Positions 25,404 through 33,510 of a stretch of 64,000 nucleotides of DNA are shown here, piece by piece. How positions within the stretch are numbered: position 1 is the stretch's first letter; each line of letters opens with the position of its first letter. The translations under genes were made by a program, and so were the position numbers. The notes under the pieces were generated by a model, which saw only the letters and a program-made list of their open reading frames with translations, did no database searches and was not told where the DNA came from. This DNA comes from Chloroflexota bacterium (GTDB lineage: Bacteria > Chloroflexota > Anaerolineae > J102), in contig JAKOVD010000178.1 of the NCBI GenBank assembly GCA_029782215.1, positions 62,001 through 126,000 on the forward strand, written 5' to 3'.

Positions 25404-25437
25404 TCAGGTGCGTCTCACTTGGGTGGGACGCACCTGA
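25404..25437 (+). terminator. Hairpin between binding-protein and permease genes
   Basis: TCAGGTGCGTC (25404-25414) and GACGCACCTGA (25427-25437) form a perfect 11-bp stem with a 12-base loop, 24 bases after the binding-protein stop. There is no T-run, so it more likely protects the upstream mRNA or partly terminates it. This would keep binding protein in excess over permeases, as is common in such operons. Confidence 0.55.
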
Positions 25438-25527
25438 GTCCATCCCCAATGGGCGCCGGCGGCGTCCTTCTATCACAGCCGCCGACACGCCGCTGGCGCC
25501 CATCTCTACACTTAGAGGAGAGCCACC

Positions 25528-26442
25528 TTGGTCACGGAATTGGCAGCCTCACGACCACCTTCCACTCGCACCCTCAAGCAGCGATCCTGGGCGCATATCG
25601 AGCCGTACATTTACCTGGTGCCGGCGCTCGCCTTCGTTGGTGTGTTTCTGCTTTACCCAGCGGTTTATACGTTCTACATCAGCCTTACTAAATGGGATGG
25701 CCTGACGCCGCCCGTATTCATCGGCCTGCAGAACTACATACAGCTCGTTAAGACGCCGATCTTCCGCACCTCCTTCGGCAACTCGGTCATCTGGGTGGTA
25801 GCCACGCTGGCGCTTCCGGTAGGTCTCGGCCTGCTGCTGGCAGTGCTGATCAACCGCATTCCCCTACAAGGCTTTTTCAAGGCCATCTTCTATCTTCCCT
25901 ATGCGATCTCGGCCACCAGTGTGGCAGTGATCTGGGCCTTCATCCTCGCCAATGGCGGCATCGTCAACGCTGGTCTGCGCCAGGTAGGACTGGATTCGGT
26001 GGCGAGGTCCTGGCTGATCTCGCCGCCTTGGAACACGGTGGCGATGATCATTGCCTACACTTGGCTCAGCACCGGCACGAACATGATCCTGTTCCTGGTG
26101 GGTCTGCAGAACATCCCCACGGACCCAGTGGAAGCTGCCAAAATCGACGGCGCTAGCGGTTGGCAGGCGTTCTGGAAGGTGGTTTTTCCGCTGCTAAAGC
26201 CCATTACCACAGTAGTCGTCACGATCGCAGTCATCAACGGCTTCAAGGTTTTTGACCTGATCTGGGTGATGACACAGGGCGGCCCGTACCGCTCGTCGGA
26301 AACGCTGGCCGTCACCATGTACCGCGAGTCTTTTGTATCGTACCGCCTTGGCTACGGCGCCGCCATCGCGAACGTCCTTTCACTTATTGTGATCGTATTC
26401 TCGGTATTCTACCTGCGGTCGATCTTCAGACGGGAGGAGTGA
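25528..26442 (+). CDS. Sugar ABC transporter permease 1 (MalF-like)
   Basis: The start is a TTG at 25528, supported by AGAGGAG 7 bases upstream. The 304-residue protein has about six membrane segments, beginning with YIYLVPALAFVGVFLLYPAVYTFYISLT. The permease-ATPase contact loop reads EAAKIDGASGWQAFWKVVFP near residue 205. It forms the inner membrane channel with the 26446 product. No ATPase gene is present in the window, so it probably uses a shared MsmK/UgpC-type ATPase encoded elsewhere. Confidence 0.92.
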   Translation: MVTELAASRPPSTRTLKQRSWAHIEPYIYLVPALAFVGVFLLYPAVYTFYISLTKWDGLTPPVFIGLQNYIQLVKTPIFRTSFGNSVIWVVATLALPVGLGLLLAVLINRIPLQGFFKAIFYLPYAISATSVAVIWAFILANGGIVNAGLRQVGLDSVARSWLISPPWNTVAMIIAYTWLSTGTNMILFLVGLQNIPTDPVEAAKIDGASGWQAFWKVVFPLLKPITTVVVTIAVINGFKVFDLIWVMTQGGPYRSSETLAVTMYRESFVSYRLGYGAAIANVLSLIVIVFSVFYLRSIFRREE

Positions 26443-26445
26443 TTC

Positions 26446-27285
26446 ATGCCTTCGCGTAGAACCCTTACCCGTGCCGTGCTGCTGGCGGGGGTGACCATCC
26501 TGGTCATTGTTTGGCTCTTTCCCCTGGCGATCTCGTTCATGACCGCGTTCAAGAGCTCGGCGGAGTACGCGCAGACCGCTCGCTGGGAGCTGCCAAAGAA
26601 CAATGCTTTTCTCGCGAATCTCAAGTTCGCCTGGACCAACGGCAAGTTGGGCGCTAGCTTTGCCAGAAGCATGGTGTACGCCAGCGTAGGCGCCGGGCTG
26701 GCCATCCTCATGGCGTCCCTGGCCGGATACTCCCTCGTCCAGCTCAAGGTCTGGAATACCTTTTTCTGGTTCTTACTAATCTACAGCGGCACCATATTTC
26801 CCTTTCAAATGTATCTGGTGCCGCTCTTTTACATGTACCAGAAAACCAATCTCTATGACACTCAGGTGGGGATGTTGGCATTCTACACAGCCATAGCAAT
26901 TCCTTTCTGCCTGTTCGTGCTGCGGAATCACTTTACGACGATATCGTCGGAAATCATCGAGGCCGCCAAGATGGATGGCTTGAGCAATTTCGGCATCTAC
27001 CTGCGCATGTACATGCCGCTGTCCGTCGCGCCTGTCGCCGCCCTCTTCCTCTTTCAGTTTACATGGATCTGGAACGACCTGCTCTTCGGCATCACCCTGG
27101 CCAAGTCGGCAAATGTTCGTCCGGTCATGGCCGGTCTGGCCAGCCTGCGCGGGAGCTATTCGGCCGACAACACACCCGCCGTCCTGGCAGGCGCCCTGTT
27201 GGCCTCAGTGCCGACATTGCTCATCTTCATTCTATTGGGCCGCTACCTGCTGCGCGGCATGACGCTGACGACCAGCGGCGAATAG
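26446..27285 (+). CDS. Sugar ABC transporter permease 2 (MalG-like)
   Basis: Begins 3 bases after permease 1, with GGGAGGAG upstream. At 279 residues it has the family's usual length, six predicted membrane segments and the EAA loop EAAKMDGLSNFGIYLRMYMP near residue 180. It is the second half of the heterodimeric carbohydrate channel. The operon ends here and is followed by a palindromic repeat. Confidence 0.92.
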   Translation: MPSRRTLTRAVLLAGVTILVIVWLFPLAISFMTAFKSSAEYAQTARWELPKNNAFLANLKFAWTNGKLGASFARSMVYASVGAGLAILMASLAGYSLVQLKVWNTFFWFLLIYSGTIFPFQMYLVPLFYMYQKTNLYDTQVGMLAFYTAIAIPFCLFVLRNHFTTISSEIIEAAKMDGLSNFGIYLRMYMPLSVAPVAALFLFQFTWIWNDLLFGITLAKSANVRPVMAGLASLRGSYSADNTPAVLAGALLASVPTLLIFILLGRYLLRGMTLTTSGE

Positions 27286-27291
27286 AGCGGC

Positions 27292-27347
27292 GTAGTAGCG
27301 ACTTCAGTCGCTCTTGCGCCAACCACAACGACTGAAGTCGTAACTAC
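27292..27347. repeat. ACGACTGAAGTCGT-type palindromic repeat, copy 1
   Basis: GCGACTTCAGTCGC (27298-27311) and ACGACTGAAGTCGT (27328-27341) are each palindromic and pair with one another. Outer sequence GTAGTAG...AACTAC completes the element. The same family occurs twice at 53095-53263. It follows the last ABC gene and could also act as a terminator. Confidence 0.7.
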
Positions 27348-27498
27348 GACTCGGCGGGTTCACCTGGTGCGCAACCTGCGGCCGCGGACTTCCTGCCAAC
27401 ATACGCCAGAATCCTCTGGTGGCGATCGACAACCATGTCGCCTTCCGGAGCAGGTAGATCATGCTCTGGAACGGCGATGCAGACGATAGGAGACCCTG

Positions 27499-28566
27499 AT
27501 GAAAAGCGAGATGACCAGCACCGAACGGGTGCTTACTGTGCTGCGGCGCCAGGAGCCTGACCGCATCCCCACCTTCGAATGGGATATCGACCCGGATGTC
27601 ATTAAGACCATGACCGGCGGCGGTGGCTATGAGGACTTCATCGAGAAGTTCGACCTTGACGCCGTCATGTGCGGCCCGGACTACATCAAGACCCCACTGC
27701 CCGACGGCAACCTGTTCGACGAGTGGGGTGTGACCCGGACCCGCGGCCACGAGGACTATGCGATGGCCATCGACGCCTTTGCGCCGATCAAGAGCTGGGC
27801 CGACCTGGAGAAGTGGAACCCGCCCGATCCCTACGCCCCCCACCGCTTCGAAACCATGAAGAGACGGATCAAGCGCTTCAAGGGCAAGCGTGCGATCTTC
27901 GTACAGTTGCGCGACGTTTGGTCCAACCCCCGCGACCTCTTCGGTTATGCCCAGCTTTTCGTGCTCTGTAAGAAGCAGCCGGACCTGGTCGAAGGGCTGG
28001 TCGACAAGTGCGTGAACCAGAGCATTGCCCTGGCGCAGATCGCCGCCGAGCTGGGCGCCGAGGTAGTGATGTCGGGCGATGACATCGCCGACAACCGCCG
28101 CATCATGATCTCACCGGTGATGTGGGAAAGCATCTTCATGCCCCACTTCCGGCGCTGGGTGAAGGCTATTCATGACTGCGGCCTCTTGTACTGGAAGCAT
28201 ACGGACGGCAACATCATGCAGGTCATCGACGGCCTCATCGACGCCGGCATCGACGGCATCGACCCCATCGATCCCCTGGCCAAGATGGACCTGGCGACGG
28301 TCAAGCAGCAGTACGGCCACCGTGTGGCCATCAAGGGCAACGTCGACTGCGCCTATCTGCTCCTGGACGGCCCCGAAGAGAAGGTAGTGGAGTCGGTCAA
28401 GAACTGCATCCGCATCGCCGGCCCCGGCGGGGGCTATGCCTGCTCCTCCAGCAACTCGATCCATTCCGGGGTCAAGCCGGCCTTCTACATCGCCATGCTC
28501 AATGCCATTCGCGAGTACGGCGTCTATCCCCTGGACATGGACAGACTGGCGCCGAACGAGGCGTGA
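27499..28566 (+). CDS. URO-D superfamily protein, copy 4
   Basis: 355 residues, opening STERVLTVLRRQEPDRIPTFEWD, with TAGGAGA upstream of the ATG at 27499. The ligand motif reads W-K-H-T-D-G-N, while the later region reads ACSSSNSIHSG, with the cysteine shifted by several residues from its place in MtaA-type enzymes. GDDIADNRRIMISP and IKGNVDCAYLL are family barrel strands. It precedes a signal-less binding protein, a carbohydrate kinase and D-lyxose isomerase. Reaction unknown. Confidence 0.83.
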   Translation: MKSEMTSTERVLTVLRRQEPDRIPTFEWDIDPDVIKTMTGGGGYEDFIEKFDLDAVMCGPDYIKTPLPDGNLFDEWGVTRTRGHEDYAMAIDAFAPIKSWADLEKWNPPDPYAPHRFETMKRRIKRFKGKRAIFVQLRDVWSNPRDLFGYAQLFVLCKKQPDLVEGLVDKCVNQSIALAQIAAELGAEVVMSGDDIADNRRIMISPVMWESIFMPHFRRWVKAIHDCGLLYWKHTDGNIMQVIDGLIDAGIDGIDPIDPLAKMDLATVKQQYGHRVAIKGNVDCAYLLLDGPEEKVVESVKNCIRIAGPGGGYACSSSNSIHSGVKPAFYIAMLNAIREYGVYPLDMDRLAPNEA

Positions 28567-28647
28567 GGCGTGGTGCATACCCCGTACTCCGTCATGCGTC
28601 ATAGGTGATGCGTTGAAACACGTAGCAGCAAGAGCCCAGGCACTGGC

Positions 28648-29871
28648 ATGATGACCGGACCCACGATTCGCGTGCTCAACGAGGATATTTCGAACTTCCA
28701 CCACTGGCGGACGACGGCCGAGTCGTTCACGGCCGCGACCGGCATCCGCCTGGAGTTCGAGTATTTGTGGCTCAACGACTACTGGCAGGCCATCATCGCG
28801 GCCTATACGCATCGCGCCGGTGAGTTCGATGTCGTCGCCGCCGACGAGATGCTGCTGCCGCTCTACGCCCGCCGCGGCGCCGTCACACCGCTTGGTCCTT
28901 ATGTCGAGCGGGATGGCTTCGACCTGTCGCCTTTCAACCCCGCGGCGCTCGCCTGCGCCAGTGTGGATGGGGTGCTGTACGGCATTCCCTATTCGAACAT
29001 GTCCAACATCCTTGTCTATCGGGCGGACCTGTTCGAGCGCTATGGCTTCCACGCTCCGCGCACCCTGGCGGAGCTGCACGAGGTGGCTGTGGGCATCCGC
29101 CAGGCGTTGGTCGCCGACAGGCAAGATCGTATCTACGGTCTGATCGCGCGCGGCAAGCCCGGTGCGGGCGCCAACGTCTGGATTCTGGGTTCGACGATTG
29201 CTCCCTGTTTCGGTGCCCGCTGGTACGACGAGCACGGGCGGCCCACCTTCAACAGCCCGACCATGGTGGCGGCTCTGACCTACTATGCCGGCCTCCTGCG
29301 CCAGGCGGCGCCGCCAGACTCAGCCGAGATCGACTGGTACAACGGCTCCGAGCGCTACTTCCAGGGCGAAGCGGCCATGTTCATCGAGGCGGCCTCCGAG
29401 ATCGGCAAATGGTATGACCGGCAGTCGCCGGTCGCAGCGCTGTCGCGGGCAACCCTGGTGCCCTCAGGTCCAGGCGGCGACCGGCACGCCGGTCTCTACA
29501 GCCCGGCCTGGAACATTCCCGCCGCCTCCCGGCACCCCGAAGCGGCATGGCAGTTCATTCGCTGGGCCGCCAGCGCCGAACCCGCGGCCGTCGACCTCGC
29601 CAGCGGGCACGTCGAGCAGGCACGGCTCACCGCCCTCCTGGACCCGCGCGCCACCCAGCGCTACCCATCTGACCTGGTGGACGCCGTCCTCACCACGCGC
29701 GCCTTTGCCCGCAACGAGCGTACCGTGGAAGACGACTGGCTGCCCGTGGGCGACGCCTTCGGCGAAGCCATCGCCGCGGCCATCGCCGGGCGCAAAGACC
29801 CGCAGACCGCGCTCGACAACGCCCAGGCTCAGATCGAGCGCCTCCATACGATGTCAGGCGGCCGCGCCTGA
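28648..29871 (+). CDS. Solute-binding-protein family 1 protein lacking a signal peptide
   Basis: The 407-residue protein starts MMTGPTIRVLNEDISNFHHW and enters the mature fold of family 1 binding proteins at once. An in-frame stop at 28606 rules out an undetected signal upstream. Segments GVLYGIPYSNMSNILVYRADLFERYGF and YFQGEAAMFIEAASEIGKW match sugar-binding proteins of ABC importers. If the start is right, the protein is cytoplasmic. It could be a soluble sugar sensor or carrier, or a gene whose 5' end was lost. The company of a URO-D-like gene and a kinase argues for a role in intracellular sugar metabolism. RBS is weak. Confidence 0.8.
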   Translation: MMTGPTIRVLNEDISNFHHWRTTAESFTAATGIRLEFEYLWLNDYWQAIIAAYTHRAGEFDVVAADEMLLPLYARRGAVTPLGPYVERDGFDLSPFNPAALACASVDGVLYGIPYSNMSNILVYRADLFERYGFHAPRTLAELHEVAVGIRQALVADRQDRIYGLIARGKPGAGANVWILGSTIAPCFGARWYDEHGRPTFNSPTMVAALTYYAGLLRQAAPPDSAEIDWYNGSERYFQGEAAMFIEAASEIGKWYDRQSPVAALSRATLVPSGPGGDRHAGLYSPAWNIPAASRHPEAAWQFIRWAASAEPAAVDLASGHVEQARLTALLDPRATQRYPSDLVDAVLTTRAFARNERTVEDDWLPVGDAFGEAIAAAIAGRKDPQTALDNAQAQIERLHTMSGGRA

Positions 29872-29907
29872 AGTCGCTTTTGCCAGCATACGACAGACAG
29901 GAGACCC

Positions 29908-31452
29908 ATGAGCACCACGTACCTGATCGGCATCGACATAGGCTCCAGCTTCACCAAGACCACGATCATGGACATCCAGGGCGTGATCCTGGGCGACGCC
30001 AAGCGCGATACGCATCCCCAGCAGCCGCGACCCGGTGTGGCAGAGTACGATGGGCCGGCGTTGTTGGCTGCCGTGTACGAGTCCATGCGCGAGCTGGTGG
30101 ATAAGTCGGGCGTCGATCCGACCCGCATTGCCGCCATCTGCCTCGACGGCATGATCAGCGGCTGCATGGGCATCGATGAAAACGGCGACGCCGTCACTCC
30201 CTATACGACGACCCTGGACCAGCGGTTCACGCCCCAGCTCAACTGGACCTTGGACAACTTCCACGACCCGATCCGCCAGCTCACCGGTTCGGGCCAGCCG
30301 ACTGTGGCGCCTAAGATGCTGTGGATTCGGGAGGAGTTTCCCGGCGTATTCAAGCGCTCGGCCAAGTTCGTCACGATCAGCGCCTACCTGTTGGGCAAGA
30401 TGGCCGGGCTGCGGGCCGATCAGGCCTTCATCGACTACACCTACCTCTGGGCGACGGGCCTGAGCGACACGCAGCGCTACGCCTGGTCGGATGAGCTGTG
30501 CCGCGTCCTGAACATCCCCATGGACAAACTGCCACGCATCGTCAAGTCGACGGACATCGTCGGCGGCCTCAGCAGCGAGGCGGCGGTGGCCACGGGGCTG
30601 CGCCAGGGGACGCCGGTGGTGGCCGGGGCGGGCGACCAGTCCTCCGGGTACGTGGGCGCCGGTATCACCAAGGCCGACCGCATGGCCTCTAACGCCGGGA
30701 CCTATCCCGTGCTGGCGCTGTGCACCGACCAGTTCCGGCCCGACATGACCAACCGCATGGCCGAGATCATTCCCTCCGTCATTCCCGGACTGTGGAACCC
30801 TACCTCCTACATCATCGGCGGCGGCCTCAGCCATCACTGGTTCCAGGAAACTTTCGCCTATGCCGATGAGGTTGCCGCGGAAGCCGAAGGCAAGTCGGTC
30901 TACGACATCCTGGACGCCCGCGCCAGCGTGCTGCCTCCCGGCGCTGACAAGCTGTTCTTCATCCCCCACCTCGGCGGTCGCGCGTGTCCGGCCAACACCG
31001 ACCTCAAAGGCGCCTGGTTCGGCTTCACCTGGACGCACAAGCGCGAGCATTTCTATCGCGCCGTCCTGGAATCGATCGCCTATGACCAGTACCAGCAGTA
31101 CCAGTCCCTCCAAGCCACCTACCCCGAGTCGAACGTGGTCGAGGTGACGGCCTACGGCGGCGGCGCCAAAAGCGTACTGTGGAACCAGATCCGCGCCGAC
31201 GTGTTGGGGCTTCCCCAGGTTCTGCTCGGGCGTGAGGACCTGGCCGCTTTGGGCAACGCCATCCTCGCAGGCTACGCCCTCGGCATCTTCGACGACATGG
31301 CGGCGACCGCCGAGCGCTGGGTGACGCGCGCCGCCCGCGTGGAGCCGCGCCCCGGCATGCACGAACGCTACCGGCCGCTTGCCGAATTCTACGGCCGTCT
31401 GCTGATGCAGACGGCGCCCGCCTTCGCCGACCTGACCTCAGTGCCGGGTTGA
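29908..31452 (+). CDS. FGGY-family carbohydrate kinase (xylulokinase-like)
   Basis: 514 residues with ACAGGAGACCC before the ATG. GIDIGSSFTKTTIMD at the N-terminus is the phosphate-binding loop and VVAGAGDQSSGYVGAG near residue 240 the second conserved segment; YGGGAKSVLWNQIRADV is the C-terminal FGGY signature area. Members phosphorylate D-xylulose, L-ribulose, glycerol and similar. The next gene encodes D-lyxose isomerase, which makes D-xylulose from D-lyxose, so xylulokinase activity is the most coherent reading. Confidence 0.85.
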   Translation: MSTTYLIGIDIGSSFTKTTIMDIQGVILGDAKRDTHPQQPRPGVAEYDGPALLAAVYESMRELVDKSGVDPTRIAAICLDGMISGCMGIDENGDAVTPYTTTLDQRFTPQLNWTLDNFHDPIRQLTGSGQPTVAPKMLWIREEFPGVFKRSAKFVTISAYLLGKMAGLRADQAFIDYTYLWATGLSDTQRYAWSDELCRVLNIPMDKLPRIVKSTDIVGGLSSEAAVATGLRQGTPVVAGAGDQSSGYVGAGITKADRMASNAGTYPVLALCTDQFRPDMTNRMAEIIPSVIPGLWNPTSYIIGGGLSHHWFQETFAYADEVAAEAEGKSVYDILDARASVLPPGADKLFFIPHLGGRACPANTDLKGAWFGFTWTHKREHFYRAVLESIAYDQYQQYQSLQATYPESNVVEVTAYGGGAKSVLWNQIRADVLGLPQVLLGREDLAALGNAILAGYALGIFDDMAATAERWVTRAARVEPRPGMHERYRPLAEFYGRLLMQTAPAFADLTSVPG

Positions 31453-31553
31453 GGAAGACCAGGAGACCGGGAGAGCCGGACCCGGTCTCCTGGCTCCCGA
31501 TCCGCCGGCCCCCCCAATACCGCATTTCGCCATACCCCCAAAGGATTCACCCG

Positions 31554-32246
31554 ATGAAACGATCCCAAATCAACGCCATCATGGCCGAAGCTGATGCTTT
31601 CGCCAGGGCGCATCATTTCTATTTGCCGCCGTTCGCCTACTGGACCCCGGAAGAATGGCGCCGCAAAGGCCCCGAAGCCCGCGAGATCGTCGAGCACAAC
31701 CTGGGCTGGGACATCACCGACTTTGGCTTGGGCGATTACGCCGGCATGGGCCTCTTCCTCTTCACCATCCGCAACGGATCGGTGGACAATCTGCGCCTGG
31801 GCCAAGGCAAAGTCTATGCCGAGAAGCTCCTGATCGTGGACGTGGACCAGGTGACGCCCTACCACTTCCACTGGCAGAAGGTCGAGGACATCATCAACCG
31901 CGGCGGCGGCAAGCTGCTCCTTCAGCTCTACAACTCGACCCCCGAGGGCGGCCTCGACGATACGGACGTCACGGTCAGCCTGGACGGGGTCGTGCGTACG
32001 CTCAGGGCAGGCGCCATCGTCACCCTGGGCAACGGGGAGAGCATCACCCTCCCCACCGGGCTCTACCACAAGTTCTGGGGCGCCGAAGGCCGGGTGCTCG
32101 TGGGCGAAGTCTCCACCGTCAACGATGACCATACCGACAACCGCTTCCTCGATCCGGTCGGCCGCTTCCCTGAGATCGAGGAGGATGAGCCGCCTCTGCA
32201 CCTGCTGATGGGCGACTACGGCCGGTATTACCATCCGGGAGCGTAG
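31554..32246 (+). CDS. D-lyxose ketol-isomerase
   Basis: The ATG at 31554 has AAGGA 8 bases upstream and gives 230 residues, the normal length for D-lyxose isomerases (about 227). The cupin metal site is visible as TPYHFHWQKVEDIINRGGG (H-x-H...E) and YHKFWG later. The enzyme converts D-lyxose to D-xylulose and often D-mannose to D-fructose, using a divalent metal. Both reactions fit here: the kinase upstream would trap xylulose, and the GH38 enzymes would supply mannose. A URO-D-like gene starts 4 bases after. Confidence 0.87.
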   Translation: MKRSQINAIMAEADAFARAHHFYLPPFAYWTPEEWRRKGPEAREIVEHNLGWDITDFGLGDYAGMGLFLFTIRNGSVDNLRLGQGKVYAEKLLIVDVDQVTPYHFHWQKVEDIINRGGGKLLLQLYNSTPEGGLDDTDVTVSLDGVVRTLRAGAIVTLGNGESITLPTGLYHKFWGAEGRVLVGEVSTVNDDHTDNRFLDPVGRFPEIEEDEPPLHLLMGDYGRYYHPGA

Positions 32247-32250
32247 CGGC

Positions 32251-33315
32251 ATGTCTTTCCAGCCTGACTACCGCCACATGCTGGATGTGCTGCGGAATGT
32301 CCGTCCCTCGCGCCTGCCGATCTATGAGCACAAGATCAGCCCTGAGATCATGGAGCAGGTGTTGGATGTCCGTTTTGCGGCTCTGGAACAGGGCGACGAA
32401 GCCGATCTCAGGGAGTTCTTCACCCAGTACTGTCGCTTCTACCGGGAGATGACCTACGACACCGTGTCGTGGGAAGTCACTATCAGCCGCAGCCTTCCCG
32501 ACCACGGTGCCATCTACGGCGGGCGTCCGGGACCGATCCAGAGCCGCGCCGATTTCGAGGCCTACCCGTGGGATGAAGTGCCCCAGCGCTACTGGAAGGC
32601 GGCGGACCGCAAGTTCGCCATGATGGCGCAGTGCCTGCCGGCGGGCATGAAGGCCTTGGGCGGCCCCGGCAACGGTGTCCTGGAACTGAGCGAGGACCTG
32701 GTTGGCTACCAGTACTTGGCCTACATGCTCGTGGACGATCCTGAGCTCTTCGCCGACCTCTTCCGCCGCATCGGCGACCTGATGGTCACAGTCTGGACGA
32801 CCTTCCTGGAACGTCACGGCGAGGCGTATGCCATCTGCCGATTTGGCGATGACCTGGGCTTCAAGACGAGCACCCTGCTGGCGCCGCCGACCATCCGCGA
32901 GCACATTCTGCCGCAGTACAAGCGCGTCATCGACCTGGTGCATGCGGCGGGCAAGCCTTTCCTCTGGCACTCGTGCGGTAAGATCTTCCCCATCATGGAT
33001 GACGTCATCGCCCTGGGCATCAACGCCAAGCACTCCAACGAGGACACCATCGCACCCTTCGACGAGTGGGTCCATCGCTACGCCGACCGCATCGGCCTTC
33101 TGGGCGGCATCGACGTCGACATCCTCTGCCAGCGTCCTCCCGCCGACGTCTTTGCTGACGTGGTCGCCAAGGCCGAGCGGTTCCGCCGCCAGGCGCACGG
33201 CTATGCCCTGGGATCAGGCAATTCCATCCCCGAATACGTGCCGGTGGAGGGCTACCTGGCCATGATCGACGCCGCCCGCCACCTGCGCCAGGCCGAGGCC
33301 CAGGCCACCGGCTGA
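32251..33315 (+). CDS. URO-D superfamily protein, copy 5
   Basis: 354 residues. It is divergent from the other copies at the N-terminus (YRHMLDVLRNVRPSRLPIYE). It keeps the H-S-C-G ligand motif (PFLWHSCGKIFPIMDD) but the later cysteine is replaced (ALGSGNSIPEYVPVEGYLAMID). LLGGIDVDILCQ is the late barrel strand. It starts 4 bases after D-lyxose isomerase and is probably co-transcribed with it. A related fold in this subgroup could act on a sugar phosphate, but no reaction is established. Confidence 0.83.
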   Translation: MSFQPDYRHMLDVLRNVRPSRLPIYEHKISPEIMEQVLDVRFAALEQGDEADLREFFTQYCRFYREMTYDTVSWEVTISRSLPDHGAIYGGRPGPIQSRADFEAYPWDEVPQRYWKAADRKFAMMAQCLPAGMKALGGPGNGVLELSEDLVGYQYLAYMLVDDPELFADLFRRIGDLMVTVWTTFLERHGEAYAICRFGDDLGFKTSTLLAPPTIREHILPQYKRVIDLVHAAGKPFLWHSCGKIFPIMDDVIALGINAKHSNEDTIAPFDEWVHRYADRIGLLGGIDVDILCQRPPADVFADVVAKAERFRRQAHGYALGSGNSIPEYVPVEGYLAMIDAARHLRQAEAQATG

Positions 33316-33334
33316 CCGGCGCCATGCGTAAACC

Positions 33335-33420
33335 GTAATGCGTAATGCGTAATGCGTAATGCGTAAAAACGTGATGTTTGATGACATATTACGTATTACG
33401 CAGTACGGAGTACGTGATAC
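33335..33420. repeat. GTAATGC tandem repeat with palindromic partner
   Basis: Four to five consecutive 7-base GTAATGC units (33335-33366) are followed by TTACGTATTACGCA, which pairs with TGCGTAATGCGTAA, leaving one mismatch. ATTACGCAGTACG and GTACGTGATAC here recur at 45661-45706. The unit lies between the URO-D-like gene and the PfkB gene. A CCACCTGCTACCCGCC stretch follows at 33477-33492 and is shared with the ilvN-ilvC gap. Confidence 0.65.
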
Positions 33421-33510
33421 TCGATAGCTGCTACCATTCGCAATCCGAATTTCGAATTTCGCAATTCCCTGCCTGCCACCTGCTACCCGCCACCTTCCCG
33501 AGGCCATCCC

